Positions 24,059 to 41,750 of a stretch of DNA of 64,000 bases are shown piece by piece. The notes below the pieces were generated by a model. The model saw only the letters and a list, made by a program, of their open reading frames with translations. It was not told the DNA's origin and did not search any database. How positions within the stretch are numbered: position 1 is the first letter of the stretch; each line of letters begins with the position of its first letter. Source of the DNA: Mycobacterium sp. ITM-2016-00316 (GTDB lineage: Bacteria; Actinomycetota; Actinomycetes; Mycobacteriales; Mycobacteriaceae); the NCBI RefSeq assembly GCF_002968335.2, contig NZ_CP134398.1:3410001-3474000 (forward strand). The letters are read 5' to 3'. Both the position numbers and the translations under genes were made by a program.

Positions 24059-24672
24059 CGGGCACCACCGACCGGTATGGTCAGCCGCCCGTAGCTGGAC
24101 GGACCCGATACCCAGGCCTGACCGTACGTCGCGCTGAGTCTCCGCACCTCTTTGCGGACGTGGACGGTCAGCTCGGACCCCACCTCGACGCTGTCCTGCG
24201 GCACCTCCCAGAGCAGCACGATCTCGTCGTTCAACCCTGGCCCGGCAAACACGCTGAGGGTTCCATCTGCCATCCGCATCGGCGGCAGCGAGAACGAGTT
24301 CGACAGGCCGACGATCCGCACCGGCCCGGGCAGTATGCCCCGCAGCGAGCCATGATTGCGAGCCGTCACCACCAACCCGAGGTAGCGCCGCCCGGGCTTC
24401 TTCGAATAGTGCACCTTGGTGCCCGCCCGGACCTCGTCGACCAGGGTGGCGCGCTGCACCGTGACCTCGAACCGACCGGTATCGAACGTCTCCCCCGCCT
24501 TGATGTCGACGACCTGCTTGTTCACCGTGTCCAGCCCGCCGAAGGCAGCGGTGGCCACCAGCACGGCCACGAGTCCGGCTCGCCGCCACTCCTTGAGTCC
24601 CCAGCCCGCCAGCCAGCGACGAAGTCGTGCAGTAACGGTTGTGGTGGCGGCGCTCCCCCGAGCCGGTTCCAT
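24055..24672 (-). CDS. Membrane-anchored protein of unknown function (first gene of operon)
   Basis: This is a 205-residue protein with a basic N-terminus, one membrane helix (AGLVAVLVATAAFGGLDTV, about 32-50), and an external beta-rich domain (GRFEVTVQRATLVDEVRAG, YLGLVVTARNHGSLRGIL, IVLLWEVPQDSVEVGSELTV). The fold pattern resembles DUF4352 proteins. It begins 15 bases after the argH stop on the same strand, so it may be read by transcription from the arginine operon. It starts a run of three overlapping genes of the same architecture. Confidence 0.8.
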   Translation of the reverse strand: MEPARGSAATTTVTARLRRWLAGWGLKEWRRAGLVAVLVATAAFGGLDTVNKQVVDIKAGETFDTGRFEVTVQRATLVDEVRAGTKVHYSKKPGRRYLGLVVTARNHGSLRGILPGPVRIVGLSNSFSLPPMRMADGTLSVFAGPGLNDEIVLLWEVPQDSVEVGSELTVHVRKEVRRLSATYGQAWVSGPSSYGRLTIPVGGAR

Positions 24673-24687
24673 GACTGCAGATGCTAC

Positions 24688-27293
<2,606 letters not shown>

Positions 27294-27320
27294 GCAAAAT
27301 CTCCCTTGTGTAGAACTGCT

Positions 27321-29903
<2,583 letters not shown>

Positions 29904-29907
<4 letters not shown>

Positions 29908-30772
29908 GAGGTGGGCACCACTTTCGTTCCGGTCCCTTCATCGGTGAAAAGTTCGACCAGCACACAGTGTTCGACGCGGCCGTCGATGACGTGAGCACTC
30001 GGGACCCCGCCGTCGACCGCGCGCAGGCAGGCCTCGATCTTGGGGACCATGCCGGATTCCAGCTTCGGCAGCAGCTCGATCAGTGCGGCACTGTCGATCT
30101 CGCTGACCAGCGACGTGCGGTCCGGCCAGTCGGTGTAGAGCCCCTCGACATCGGTGAGCATCAGCAGCTTCTCGGCGCCGAGCGCTTCGGCCAGAGCGGC
30201 GGCGGCGGTATCGGCGTTGATGTTGTGCACCACCCCGTCGACGTCCGGGGCGATGGTGGAGACCACCGGGATACGGCCCGCGGCAATGAGATCCAGCAGT
30301 GACCCGGCGTTGACGTGCTCGACGTCGCCGACCAGGCCGATATCGGTGGCCACTCCGTCGACGGTGACGCTGCGCCGCACCGCGGTGAACAGCTGCGCAT
30401 CCTCACCGGTGACGCCGACTGCGTACGGGCCGTGCGCGTTGATCAGCCCGACCAGCTCCCGGCCGACCTGGCCGAACAGCACCATCCGCGCCACGTCGAG
30501 CACCTCGGGCGTGGTGACACGGAAGCCGCCCTTGAAATCGCCTGCGATGCCGAGCTTCTTGAGCATCGCGCTGATCTGCGGGCCGCCCCCATGCACGACG
30601 ACGGGCCGGATACCGCAGTTGCGCAGGAACACCATGTCTTCGGCGAAGGCGGCCTTCAGCGTGTCATCGGTCATGGCGTTTCCGCCGTACTTGACCACCA
30701 CGATCTTGCCGTGCAGTTGCTTGAGCCACGGTAGTGCCCCGGCCAGGACCGCCGCCTTGGTGGTGGTGGGTG

Positions 30773-30776
<4 letters not shown>
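29904..30776 (-). CDS. argB: Acetylglutamate kinase
   Basis: This enzyme phosphorylates N-acetylglutamate. It has 290 aa. Family motifs include VVKYGGNAM (about 28-35), [44 protein letters not shown] and [15 protein letters not shown]. The start at 30776 ([21 protein letters not shown]) overlaps the argJ stop by ATGA and gives the family length, although the frame is open further upstream. Confidence 0.96.
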
Positions 30777-33144
<2,368 letters not shown>

Positions 33145-33158
33145 TTAGGCGGCCGATC

Positions 33159-35656
33159 TCAGGCGCGCTGAACCGCTCCCACCCGTTCGGCGGCGGCGGC
33201 CACCGCGGCCTCGCGAGAAGCGCTCGCCTCGTCCTCGGTCAGCGTCCGGTCGGCGGCCCGGAACCGCAGGGCCAGGGTCAGCGACTTGCGCCCGTCCCCG
33301 ATCTGCGGGCCGGTGTACACGTCGAACAACCGCACATCCTCCAGTAGCTCACCGGCGCCGTCGCGCACCGCCTCGACCACCGCGGCGGCGGCGACGTCCT
33401 CGGCAACGACGAGGCTGATGTCCTGGAACACCGCCGGGAACGGCGAGACCGCGGGCGCGGGCAGGCGTTCGGTGATCGGGATGGCGTCGAGGTTCAGTTC
33501 CACCGCGCAGGTGCCGGCGGGCAGACCCGCCCGTTCGATGACGGCGGGATGCAACTGTCCGGCGTAGCCGATCGTCAGGTCGCCGATGAGGACCTCGGCG
33601 CACCGACCCGGATGCCACGGCAGTTCCTGCGCGGCGCGCAGGGTGAACTCCACCCCGGCCGCGCGCCCGATCACCTGGACGGCCTCGAAGGCATCGGCGG
33701 CCTGCACCGGCCGGCCCGCGCCCCACGGCCCGGCGGGTTCGCGCAGACCGGTCAGGACCACTGCGACATGCTCGGGCTGACTCGGCAGCGAGCCGTCCAG
33801 TCCGGCGATCTCCTCGGCGGTGGGACGGCGGTCGGTCGGGATACGCTCCACCGCCCGGGTGTCCGAAGTCTTGAGCGCCACATGCGAGATGGCAAACAGC
33901 GCAGTATCGACCGCGCCGCGAGAAACATTGCGCAACAACGACTCCAACAGCCCCGGCAGCAGGGTGCTGGCCAGATGCGGCCGGTCGGCCTCCAGCGGGT
34001 TGAGCACCGTGACCACGGAGCGACGCGGGTCATCGGCGGGCAGCCCCCAAGTGTCGAACACACCGGCCGGCAGGAACGGAGTCGGGAGCACCTCGACATA
34101 GCCGTTGAGCGCCAACGACTTCCCGAGTGCGCGACGACGTTTCTGCACCGGTGTCAGTCCACGCCCCGGAGGCGCCAGCGGCAGCACCGAGGGAATGGCG
34201 TCCAGGCCCTCAAGCCGCAGCACCTCTTCGACCAGATCGGCAGGTTCGCGAAGATCGGTGCGCCAACTCGGTGGCACAGCGGTGATCTGGTGGTGATCAC
34301 CTTCGGAGTCCTCGGTCACCTCGGCGCCGATCTGGGCGAGCCGTCGCGCCGCGACACCGGCCGGGTAGGTCACGCCCGCCACCCGGTCCGGCAGATCCAC
34401 CGGCATGCTGACCGCCGCGGGCGACCAGTTCTCACGCGGCGGGTCACCCCGCCAGTCGGTGAGCGTGGGATCGACGGTGCCACCGGCGATCTCGGCGAGC
34501 AGCGTGGCACAGCGGTCCAGGGCGGCCACCGAGATCGCCGGGTCGACCGTGCGTTCATAGCGGCGTCCGGCCTCACTGGCCAGCCGCAGCCTGCGCTGGG
34601 TGCGCGACACCGCGGCCGGATCCCACACCGCGGCCTCCAACAGCACGTCGGTGGTGGTGTCGCGCACCTCGGTGGTGCCGGCACCCATCACACCGCCGAT
34701 CGCCGCCGTCGCGACATCGTCGACGATCAGCACATCGCCGTCGTTGAGGGTGCGGGTGACATCGTCGAGTGTGGTGACCTTCTCCCCCGCCTCGGCGAAC
34801 CGCACGGTGAACGCACCGGTGATCAGCGACCGGTCGTGCGCGTGCATGGGGTGACCGAGCTCGAGCATCACGTAGTTGGTGACATCGACAGCCGGTGAGA
34901 TGGCGCGGATACCGGACAGCAGCAGTCGACGCTGCAGCCACCACGGCGATACCGCGGACGGATCGATACCGCTCACCGGACGCAGCCCGAAGCGCTGCAC
35001 ACCGGTGCCGGGCTGCACGGTCAGCGGCCAGGCCTCGCCCTCGGCGGGCAACGGCGCCACATCGGCCGGGTCGACGAATTCCAGGTCGGTGGCACAGGCG
35101 ATCTCACGCGCCATCCCGCGCATCGACAGGCAGTAGCCACGGTCCGGGGTGATCGCCAGATGGAACACCACATCGTCGAGACCCACCACATCGATGGCCG
35201 AGGCACCCGGTTCGGCGGTACCCGGCGGCAGCACCAGGATCCCGGAGTGGTCGCCACCGAGGTTGAGTTCGGATGCCGAGCAGATCATCCCGTCGGAGGT
35301 CCGCCCGTAGGTCTTGCGCTTGGCGATCGTGAAATCACCGGGCAGGACGGTGCCCGGTAAGGCGACCACCACCAGATCTCCGACGGCGAAGTTGGTGGCA
35401 CCGCAGACGATATCGCGGGCCTCGGATTCGCCGACGTCGACCTTGCAGGCCCGGATGGGCTTCTTGAACTCGGTGAGTTCCTCGATCTCGGCGACCCGGC
35501 CGACGGTCAGCGGACCGGTGACCGGTCCGACCGGGATGATCTCTTCGACCTCGTGGCCGATGCGGATGAAGATCTGCTCGAGGTCGGAGACCGACATGTC
35601 CCAGCCCGGCGTGCCGGCCCGGACGGTGTCCCGCAGCCAGCTGTAGGGAACGCGCA

Positions 35657-35657
<1 letters not shown>
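33159..35657 (-). CDS. pheT: Phenylalanyl-tRNA synthetase beta subunit
   Basis: This 832-residue subunit of the alpha2-beta2 PheRS starts [15 protein letters not shown]. It has an OB-fold tRNA-binding domain ([26 protein letters not shown], about 50-150), B3/B4 editing-domain sequence ([22 protein letters not shown]), the B5 domain and the catalytic-like core. It ends in an anticodon-binding B8 domain ([17 protein letters not shown]). Its start overlaps the pheS stop by one base (TGATG at 35657). Confidence 0.97.
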
Positions 35658-36724
<1,067 letters not shown>

Positions 36725-37630
36725 TCACGCACCCTCGGCGTCTTCGTCGAACCGCTCGGCGCCCCCGGCCTGCGGAATCGGCTTGACCCAGTACATCTGC
36801 AGGTCCTCGGGCACCCCGCTGGGCTTGGCCGCGAACAGTTGCCTGCGCACCTTCTTCACCGTCACCCCGAGCGCCGCCAGGTCGCCGTTCTCGGTGATGC
36901 GTTCCAGCGTCGGGTGCGAGATGACCAGGCCACCCCTGGTGGCGCGTTCCATCACCCGGGCGGCGATGTTGACGTCGACGCCGAGCCAGTCCGAACCGAT
37001 CCGCTGGGGATGGCCGGTGTGGATGCCGGCCCGCATGCGCGGGGTGTACCCGTCCACCTCGACGTTGCTGACCGCCTCCAGGGCAACCAGCACCGCGCGG
37101 ACCGCGGTCTCGGGATCCCGGAACACCGCCATGGCGCCGTCGCCCATCCGTTTGACGATATGGCCGCCCTCGGCCAGCAGCGGAGGTTCCATCACCTGCG
37201 CGACACGCCGCAGCAGCCGCAGGGTGGCGTCGTCACCGGCGTCCAACGACCAGGCGGAGAAACCCACCAGATCGGTGAACACCAATGTCATCTCCCGGTT
37301 GGCGGGCCGGCCCGAGACACGTTCGGTCAATGCCTGCCAGACCTGCAGCGCGCCGAGGCTGACCTCGCGGGAGACGGCCTCGCGCTCGAGGAGTCGATCC
37401 GCGGCCCGGGCCGCGGCGCGCGGGCCGCCCTCACCGGCGGCCGACAGCGGGTCCCCGAATTCCGGGTCCCCGGGCAGGGCCCGCCGCGCACGCCGGATCA
37501 TGGCGATGACGTTGGCGTTGTGATTTGTGGCGGAGAGCCATCCCAGCGGTCCCGGTTGACGGTACGGCGCCTCGGAGTGCTCGATCTCGCCGGTGCGTGC
37601 GGATCGTTCCTCGAACGATTCGACATCCAC
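36725..37630 (-). CDS. Class III adenylate cyclase (Rv1647-like)
   Basis: This is a 301-residue soluble cyclase making cAMP. The cyclase homology domain starts near residue 114. Metal-binding Asp are D120 (VFTDLVGFS) and D164 (VKRMGDGAM), the adenine-selecting residues fit K160 and D214, and the transition-state pair is N221 and R225 (VNIAARVMERAT). All canonical residues are therefore present. The N-terminal region before residue 110 is an extra helical segment with no clear domain. It starts at GTG. The Rv1647 orthologue also sits beside pheS. Confidence 0.9.
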   Translation of the reverse strand: MDVESFEERSARTGEIEHSEAPYRQPGPLGWLSATNHNANVIAMIRRARRALPGDPEFGDPLSAAGEGGPRAAARAADRLLEREAVSREVSLGALQVWQALTERVSGRPANREMTLVFTDLVGFSAWSLDAGDDATLRLLRRVAQVMEPPLLAEGGHIVKRMGDGAMAVFRDPETAVRAVLVALEAVSNVEVDGYTPRMRAGIHTGHPQRIGSDWLGVDVNIAARVMERATRGGLVISHPTLERITENGDLAALGVTVKKVRRQLFAAKPSGVPEDLQMYWVKPIPQAGGAERFDEDAEGA

Positions 37631-37701
37631 AACGCAACCCTAGGCGGCTGTTCTGACACCGGCAACGACGCCCGCCCTAGACGTTGCTCACACCACGGCG
37701 T

Positions 37702-37717
37702 CGTCGGCCGGCCGACG
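37702..37717 (-). terminator. Possible terminator palindrome after gntR-type gene
   Basis: This is a perfect 16-bp palindrome (CGTCGGCCGGCCGACG), five bases after the regulator stop on the minus strand. It could fold as a short GC stem with a small loop. There is no T run, so the call is weak. Confidence 0.3.
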
Positions 37718-37722
37718 GTGGG

Positions 37723-38433
37723 TCAGCGAGCCGACTCATCGGCGACCGCCGCCGCCGCTTCGTCGATGATCGCGCGCATCGCCTGTTCGGCCAGCTTCTC
37801 CTCGCCCATCCTGATGGCGCGGGCCACCTCGTCATGGAGAGCGATCGCCGCGAGGTTGGGCCGCTCGGGCATCATCCCGTGATGGGTCCGGCCGGTGAGC
37901 AGTTCGGCGACGACGCCATTGAGCGCCCGGAACATCTCGTTGCCGCTGGCCTCCAACAGCGCTTGGTGAAACATCTTGTCCGCCAGCAGGTACGCGTCCA
38001 GGTCGCCCGATCGCCCGTGCACGACCATGTCGGATACCGCAGCCGCCATGATCCGGCACTGATGCGGGGTGGCCCGGCGGGCAGCCAATGCGGCCGCCGC
38101 GGGTTCGAATCCGACGCGCAGCTCCGACAGGGAGGCCAGCTGGGCGGCGCGGTCGCCGACATCGAGCCGCCAGCGGATCACCTCCGGGTCGAAGACGTTC
38201 CATTTCTCCGCGGGTTGGACGGTGATCCCGACCCGACGCCGCGATTCGACCAGCCCCATCGACTCCAGCACCCGAATCACCTCACGGGCAACGCTGCGCG
38301 ACATCTCGTGCTCGGCGCTCACACCGTCGAGTGTGAGTACCCGACCGGGCGGGTACTGCCCCGACACGATGGCCGTTCCCAGTGCAGCCAGCAGGCTGCC
38401 GTGGAGAGCGCCGGCCCTCGGACGATCGCGCAT
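37723..38433 (-). CDS. GntR/FadR-family regulator of gluconate genes
   Basis: This is a 236-residue regulator with an N-terminal winged helix (PPGRVLTLDGVSAEHEMSRS, VAREVIRVLESMGLVESRRRVGITVQP) and an all-helical FadR-type (FCD) effector domain with metal-ligand-like residues in VSDMVVHG, DKMFHQALLEASGNEMF and IALHDEVARAI. It is divergent from the gluconate kinase and permease genes across 120 bases that contain a FadR-type operator. It most likely represses them until gluconate or a derivative binds. Confidence 0.88.
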   Translation of the reverse strand: MRDRPRAGALHGSLLAALGTAIVSGQYPPGRVLTLDGVSAEHEMSRSVAREVIRVLESMGLVESRRRVGITVQPAEKWNVFDPEVIRWRLDVGDRAAQLASLSELRVGFEPAAAALAARRATPHQCRIMAAAVSDMVVHGRSGDLDAYLLADKMFHQALLEASGNEMFRALNGVVAELLTGRTHHGMMPERPNLAAIALHDEVARAIRMGEEKLAEQAMRAIIDEAAAAVADESAR

Positions 38434-38494
38434 AAACAGATGATGTCAGACGCATGCTGCCGGCGAAAGTGATCCATTCCCGAAGAATTTCTTG

Positions 38495-38511
38495 CAATCG
38501 TATGACGATTG
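38495..38511. promoter_or_regulatory. Candidate FadR-type operator
   Basis: This is the perfect inverted repeat CAATCGT-ATG-ACGATTG. Its core TCGTATGACGA fits the FadR-subfamily consensus TNGTNNNACNA exactly. It lies between the divergent regulator and gluconate kinase genes, so it is a strong candidate for the operator that controls both. Confidence 0.7.
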
Positions 38512-38519
38512 AGACAAGA

Positions 38520-38535
38520 TGTGTGACGTCACACA
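38520..38535. promoter_or_regulatory. 16-bp palindrome upstream of gluconate kinase
   Basis: TGTGTGACGTCACACA is a perfect palindrome ending 18 bases before the kinase ATG. TGTGA and TCACA are CRP-like half sites, but the gap between them is 2 rather than 6 bases, so it does not fit a normal CRP site. It may be a second operator. Confidence 0.5.
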
Positions 38536-38553
38536 CAGAAGAGGCGGAGGGGC

Positions 38554-39066
38554 ATGGCAACACCGATCGTGGTGATGGGGGTTTCGGGGTCGGGCAAGTC
38601 CACCGTCGGCGCGGCGCTGGCCCAGCGGCTGCGGGTGCCGTTTGCCGATGCCGATGACTTCCATCCCCCCGCGAACATCGCAAAGATGTCGGCCGGTCAC
38701 CCGCTCGACGACGATGACCGCCGGCCCTGGCTGGACTCGATCGGTGAATGGTTGGCATCGCACGGCGATGGCGGCGTGATGAGCTGCTCGGCGTTGAAAC
38801 GCAGCTATCGCGACCAGCTTCGCCGGCATTGCGCCGTGATCGACTTCCTGCACCTGGAGGGATCACTGGAGACCATCGGCAGGCGGCAGGCCAGCCGGCC
38901 CGGGCACTTCATGCCCGCCGCTCTGCTCGCGTCCCAGTTCGAGACGCTCGAACCGCTCGAATCCGATGAGCACGGTGTCGCCATCGGCGTCGACCAGAGC
39001 ATCGACTCGATCATCGAAAGTTACGTCACCACAACCACAGCACGCTCGACCGAGGAGGACCGATGA
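38554..39066 (+). CDS. gntK: Gluconokinase
   Basis: This 170-residue kinase phosphorylates gluconate to 6-phosphogluconate for the pentose phosphate pathway. The P-loop GVSGSGKST is at about 9-17; ADADDFHPPANIAKMSAGHPLDD and RPWLDSI are the gluconokinase signature, and CSALKRSYRDQLR follows. A GGCGGAGGGG RBS lies ahead of the ATG. It is followed 24 bases later by the permease gene. Confidence 0.95.
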   Translation: MATPIVVMGVSGSGKSTVGAALAQRLRVPFADADDFHPPANIAKMSAGHPLDDDDRRPWLDSIGEWLASHGDGGVMSCSALKRSYRDQLRRHCAVIDFLHLEGSLETIGRRQASRPGHFMPAALLASQFETLEPLESDEHGVAIGVDQSIDSIIESYVTTTTARSTEEDR

Positions 39067-39090
39067 CCAGGGGCCCGGAAATCGCAGGGA

Positions 39091-40539
39091 ATGGAGGATC
39101 TCGTGGAGGCAATTGATCCGGCATACGGAACCACCACGCTGCTGCTGATCGCGGCCGGGGCGGTCGCGCTGTTGCTGTTCCTCATCATCAAGGTCAAGCT
39201 GCATGCCTTCGTCGCGCTGGTGCTGGTGAGTGCGCTGACGGCACTGGCGGCCGGGATCCCGGTGGCCGATGTCCCCAGCGCCCTGTCCTTCGGTTTCTCC
39301 AACACGCTCGGCTCGGTGGCCCTGCTGGTCGGTTTCGGCGTCATGATCGGCCGGCTCCTGGAAATCACCGGCGGTGCACAGGTACTCGCCGACACGCTGA
39401 TCGGCCGGTTCGGCGAGAAACGGGCGCCGTTGGCGCTCGGCGTGGCCGCGCTGCTCTTCGGCTTCCCCATCTTCTTCGACGCCGGACTGGTCGTCTTCCT
39501 CCCGATCATCATGACGGTGGCACGTCGCTTCGGCGGCTCGATGCTGCTCTACGCGTTCCCGGCGGCCGGGGCGTTCGCGGCCATGCACGCGTTGGTTCCA
39601 CCGCATCCGGGGCCGGTGGCGGCCGCGGAGTTGCTCGGCGCCAACATCGGACTCACCTTGATCGTCGGTGCGCCGGTCGCCGTCGCATCCTGGTACGTGG
39701 GCGCCTACCTGGTGTCCCAGGCGATCGGGCGGCGAGTACACGTCGACATCCCCGCCTCGCTGTTCGGCGAGATCAACGGCGGACGCGATATCGCCGCCGA
39801 CACCGAAGACGGCGCCCCGTCGACCGCTGGGACCACAGGCACGGCCACCCGCACCGTGCCCAGCTTCGCCACCGTGCTGGGGATCTTGTTGCTGCCCTTC
39901 GTGTTGATCTCGTTCAACACCGTGGTCAACACCTTGATGACCGCCGGTGTCATCGAGGAGGGCGCCACCTGGGCCGAATACCTCAAGCTGCTCGGCACCA
40001 CCTCGATCGCGCTGCTGATCACCGTGATCGTGGCGACCCTGGTGCTGGGGCTGCGGGGCCGCTCGATGGCCGATGTCAGCGACATCTTGGACAACGCGCT
40101 CGGTCCGATCTGCGCGATCATCCTCATCACGGGCGCGGGCGGCATGTTCGGTGGTGTGCTCCGGTTGAGCGGTATCGGCGACGCCCTGAGCAGTTCTCTG
40201 TCGAATCTCGGCATCTCGCTCATCCTGCAGGCGTTCCTCATCTCCACCCTGCTACGCGTCGCGCAGGGCTCGGCGACCGTCGCGTTGACGACGACGGCCG
40301 GCCTGCTCAGCGCCGCCGTCGCCGCGGCCGACCTCAGCAGTCTCCAGCTCACCGCACTGGTGATGGCGATCGCCGCCGGGGCAACGGTGCTGTCCCACGT
40401 CAACGACTCGGGGTTCTGGTTGGTCAGCCGGTTCTTCGGCATGGATGTCAAGACGACGCTCAAGACCTGGACGGTCATGGAGACGACCCTCGGCCTCAGC
40501 GCCTTCGCGATCAGCCTGGGGTTGTGGGCGATCGCGTGA
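39091..40539 (+). CDS. gntP: Gluconate permease (GntP family)
   Basis: This is a 482-residue transporter of the GntP family with about 12-14 hydrophobic segments, such as TTLLLIAAGAVALLLFLIIK, LLVGFGVMIGRLLEITGGA and ALLFGFPIFFDAGLVVFLPI. The conserved FPAAGAFAAMHALVPPHPGPVAAA region and the terminal HVNDSGFWLVSRFFGM are family marks. It imports gluconate for the adjacent kinase. The ATG at 39091 follows AGGGA; a GTG at 39103 behind GGAGG is an alternative start. Confidence 0.93.
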   Translation: MEDLVEAIDPAYGTTTLLLIAAGAVALLLFLIIKVKLHAFVALVLVSALTALAAGIPVADVPSALSFGFSNTLGSVALLVGFGVMIGRLLEITGGAQVLADTLIGRFGEKRAPLALGVAALLFGFPIFFDAGLVVFLPIIMTVARRFGGSMLLYAFPAAGAFAAMHALVPPHPGPVAAAELLGANIGLTLIVGAPVAVASWYVGAYLVSQAIGRRVHVDIPASLFGEINGGRDIAADTEDGAPSTAGTTGTATRTVPSFATVLGILLLPFVLISFNTVVNTLMTAGVIEEGATWAEYLKLLGTTSIALLITVIVATLVLGLRGRSMADVSDILDNALGPICAIILITGAGGMFGGVLRLSGIGDALSSSLSNLGISLILQAFLISTLLRVAQGSATVALTTTAGLLSAAVAAADLSSLQLTALVMAIAAGATVLSHVNDSGFWLVSRFFGMDVKTTLKTWTVMETTLGLSAFAISLGLWAIA

Positions 40540-40625
40540 GGGGGATCCCGCACCGCAGATCGCGAGCGCGTGGAGGCTCGGTAGCCAACGCATAACGGCG
40601 GCCCGCCACACCGCGAGGGCGTATA

Positions 40626-40641
40626 GACAACGTGCGTTGTC
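40626..40641. promoter_or_regulatory. Operator-like palindrome upstream of MpaB-family gene
   Basis: GACAACG-TG-CGTTGTC is a perfect inverted repeat 50 bases before the ATG of the MpaB-like gene, in the 151-base intergenic region after gntP. Its form resembles TetR-type operators. No regulator gene lies next to it, so the protein that would bind is unknown. Confidence 0.5.
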
Positions 40642-40690
40642 AAGCATATGGTCGGCAGATCCGTAGTTTTCAAGGCTCGACGAGGACGCC

Positions 40691-41746
40691 ATGACTGCTG
40701 CACCGCAAGATTCCACGCCGTCGATCGAGCACGCGGCAATCCCTCTCGGTCCCGATTCACTGACCTGGAAGTACTTCGGCGACCTCCGCACCGGACTGTT
40801 GGGCGTCTGGATCGGCTCGATCCAGAACATGTATCCCGAGCTCGGTGCGGGCGTCGAGGACCACTCGATCCTGCTGCGCGAGCCGCTGCAGCGGGTGGCG
40901 AGGTCCGTGTACCCGATCATGGGGGTGGTCTACGACGGCGACCGTGCCGCCGAGACCGGCGCCCAGATCAAGGGGTTCCATCACGACATCAAGGGGGTCG
41001 ACGGGCAGGGCCGCCGCTACCACGCGCTCAATCCCGCAACCTTCTACTGGGCGCACGCCACCTTTTTCATGCTGATCATCAAGACCGCCGACTATTTCTG
41101 TGGCGGCCTGACCGAGGCCGAGAAGCATCAGCTGTTCGATGAGCACGTGCAGTGGTACCGGATGTACGGCATGAGCATGCGCCCGGTCCCGGAGAGCTGG
41201 GAGGACTTCCTGGTCTATTGGGACCACAAGTGCCGCGAGGAGTTGGAGATCAACCGCGCCACCCTGGACATCTTCACCATCCGCATCCCTAAGCCGTGGT
41301 TCGTGCTGATGCCGACGGGTGTGTGGGACCAGCTGTTCAGGCCGATGGTCGGCGCGCAGCGCTGGGTCGCGGCCGGAGTGTTCGACGCTCCGGTGCGGGA
41401 GAAGGCCGGGATGCACTGGACACCCGGCGACGAGATTCTGCTACGGCTGTTCGGGAAGGCCGTCGAGCTGGCGTTCACCGTGGTACCCGACGAGATCCGA
41501 CTGCACCCGCGGGCGATCTCGGCCTATCGCCGTGCCGCCGGGAGCATTCCCGAGGACGCGCCGTTGGTGGAGGCGCCCGGGTTCATGGCCCCGCCCGCGG
41601 ACCGTAAGGGCATGGCGATGCACTACCAGCCGAAGCAGCAACCGTCCAGGCCGAAGTCGCTGCTGGACCGCGCGGGCTCGCTGGTCCACACCACCTTCTC
41701 GCTGGCGGGTCTGTCCCGGCCGGCAGCCAAACGAAAGGTCGCTTGA
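40691..41746 (+). CDS. MpaB/DUF2236-family oxygenase-like protein (Rv1645c-like)
   Basis: This is a 351-residue protein of the DUF2236 family, which includes the latex-clearing-protein-like heme oxygenase MpaB. Family features include SLTWKYFGDLRTGLLGVWIG, ALNPATFYWAHATFFMLIIK with the conserved His, and WYRMYGMSMRPVPESWEDFL. At 351 aa it equals the M. tuberculosis homologue. The substrate is unknown. It is followed closely by an acyl-CoA dehydrogenase gene in the same direction, so the two may act in one lipid or terpenoid breakdown route. Confidence 0.85.
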   Translation: MTAAPQDSTPSIEHAAIPLGPDSLTWKYFGDLRTGLLGVWIGSIQNMYPELGAGVEDHSILLREPLQRVARSVYPIMGVVYDGDRAAETGAQIKGFHHDIKGVDGQGRRYHALNPATFYWAHATFFMLIIKTADYFCGGLTEAEKHQLFDEHVQWYRMYGMSMRPVPESWEDFLVYWDHKCREELEINRATLDIFTIRIPKPWFVLMPTGVWDQLFRPMVGAQRWVAAGVFDAPVREKAGMHWTPGDEILLRLFGKAVELAFTVVPDEIRLHPRAISAYRRAAGSIPEDAPLVEAPGFMAPPADRKGMAMHYQPKQQPSRPKSLLDRAGSLVHTTFSLAGLSRPAAKRKVA

Positions 41747-41750
41747 CACG

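Noticed and set aside
38520..38535. CRP-binding site reading of TGTGTGACGTCACACA
   Set aside because: The TGTGA and TCACA half sites are 2 bases apart, not 6 as CRP requires; kept only as an unassigned palindrome.
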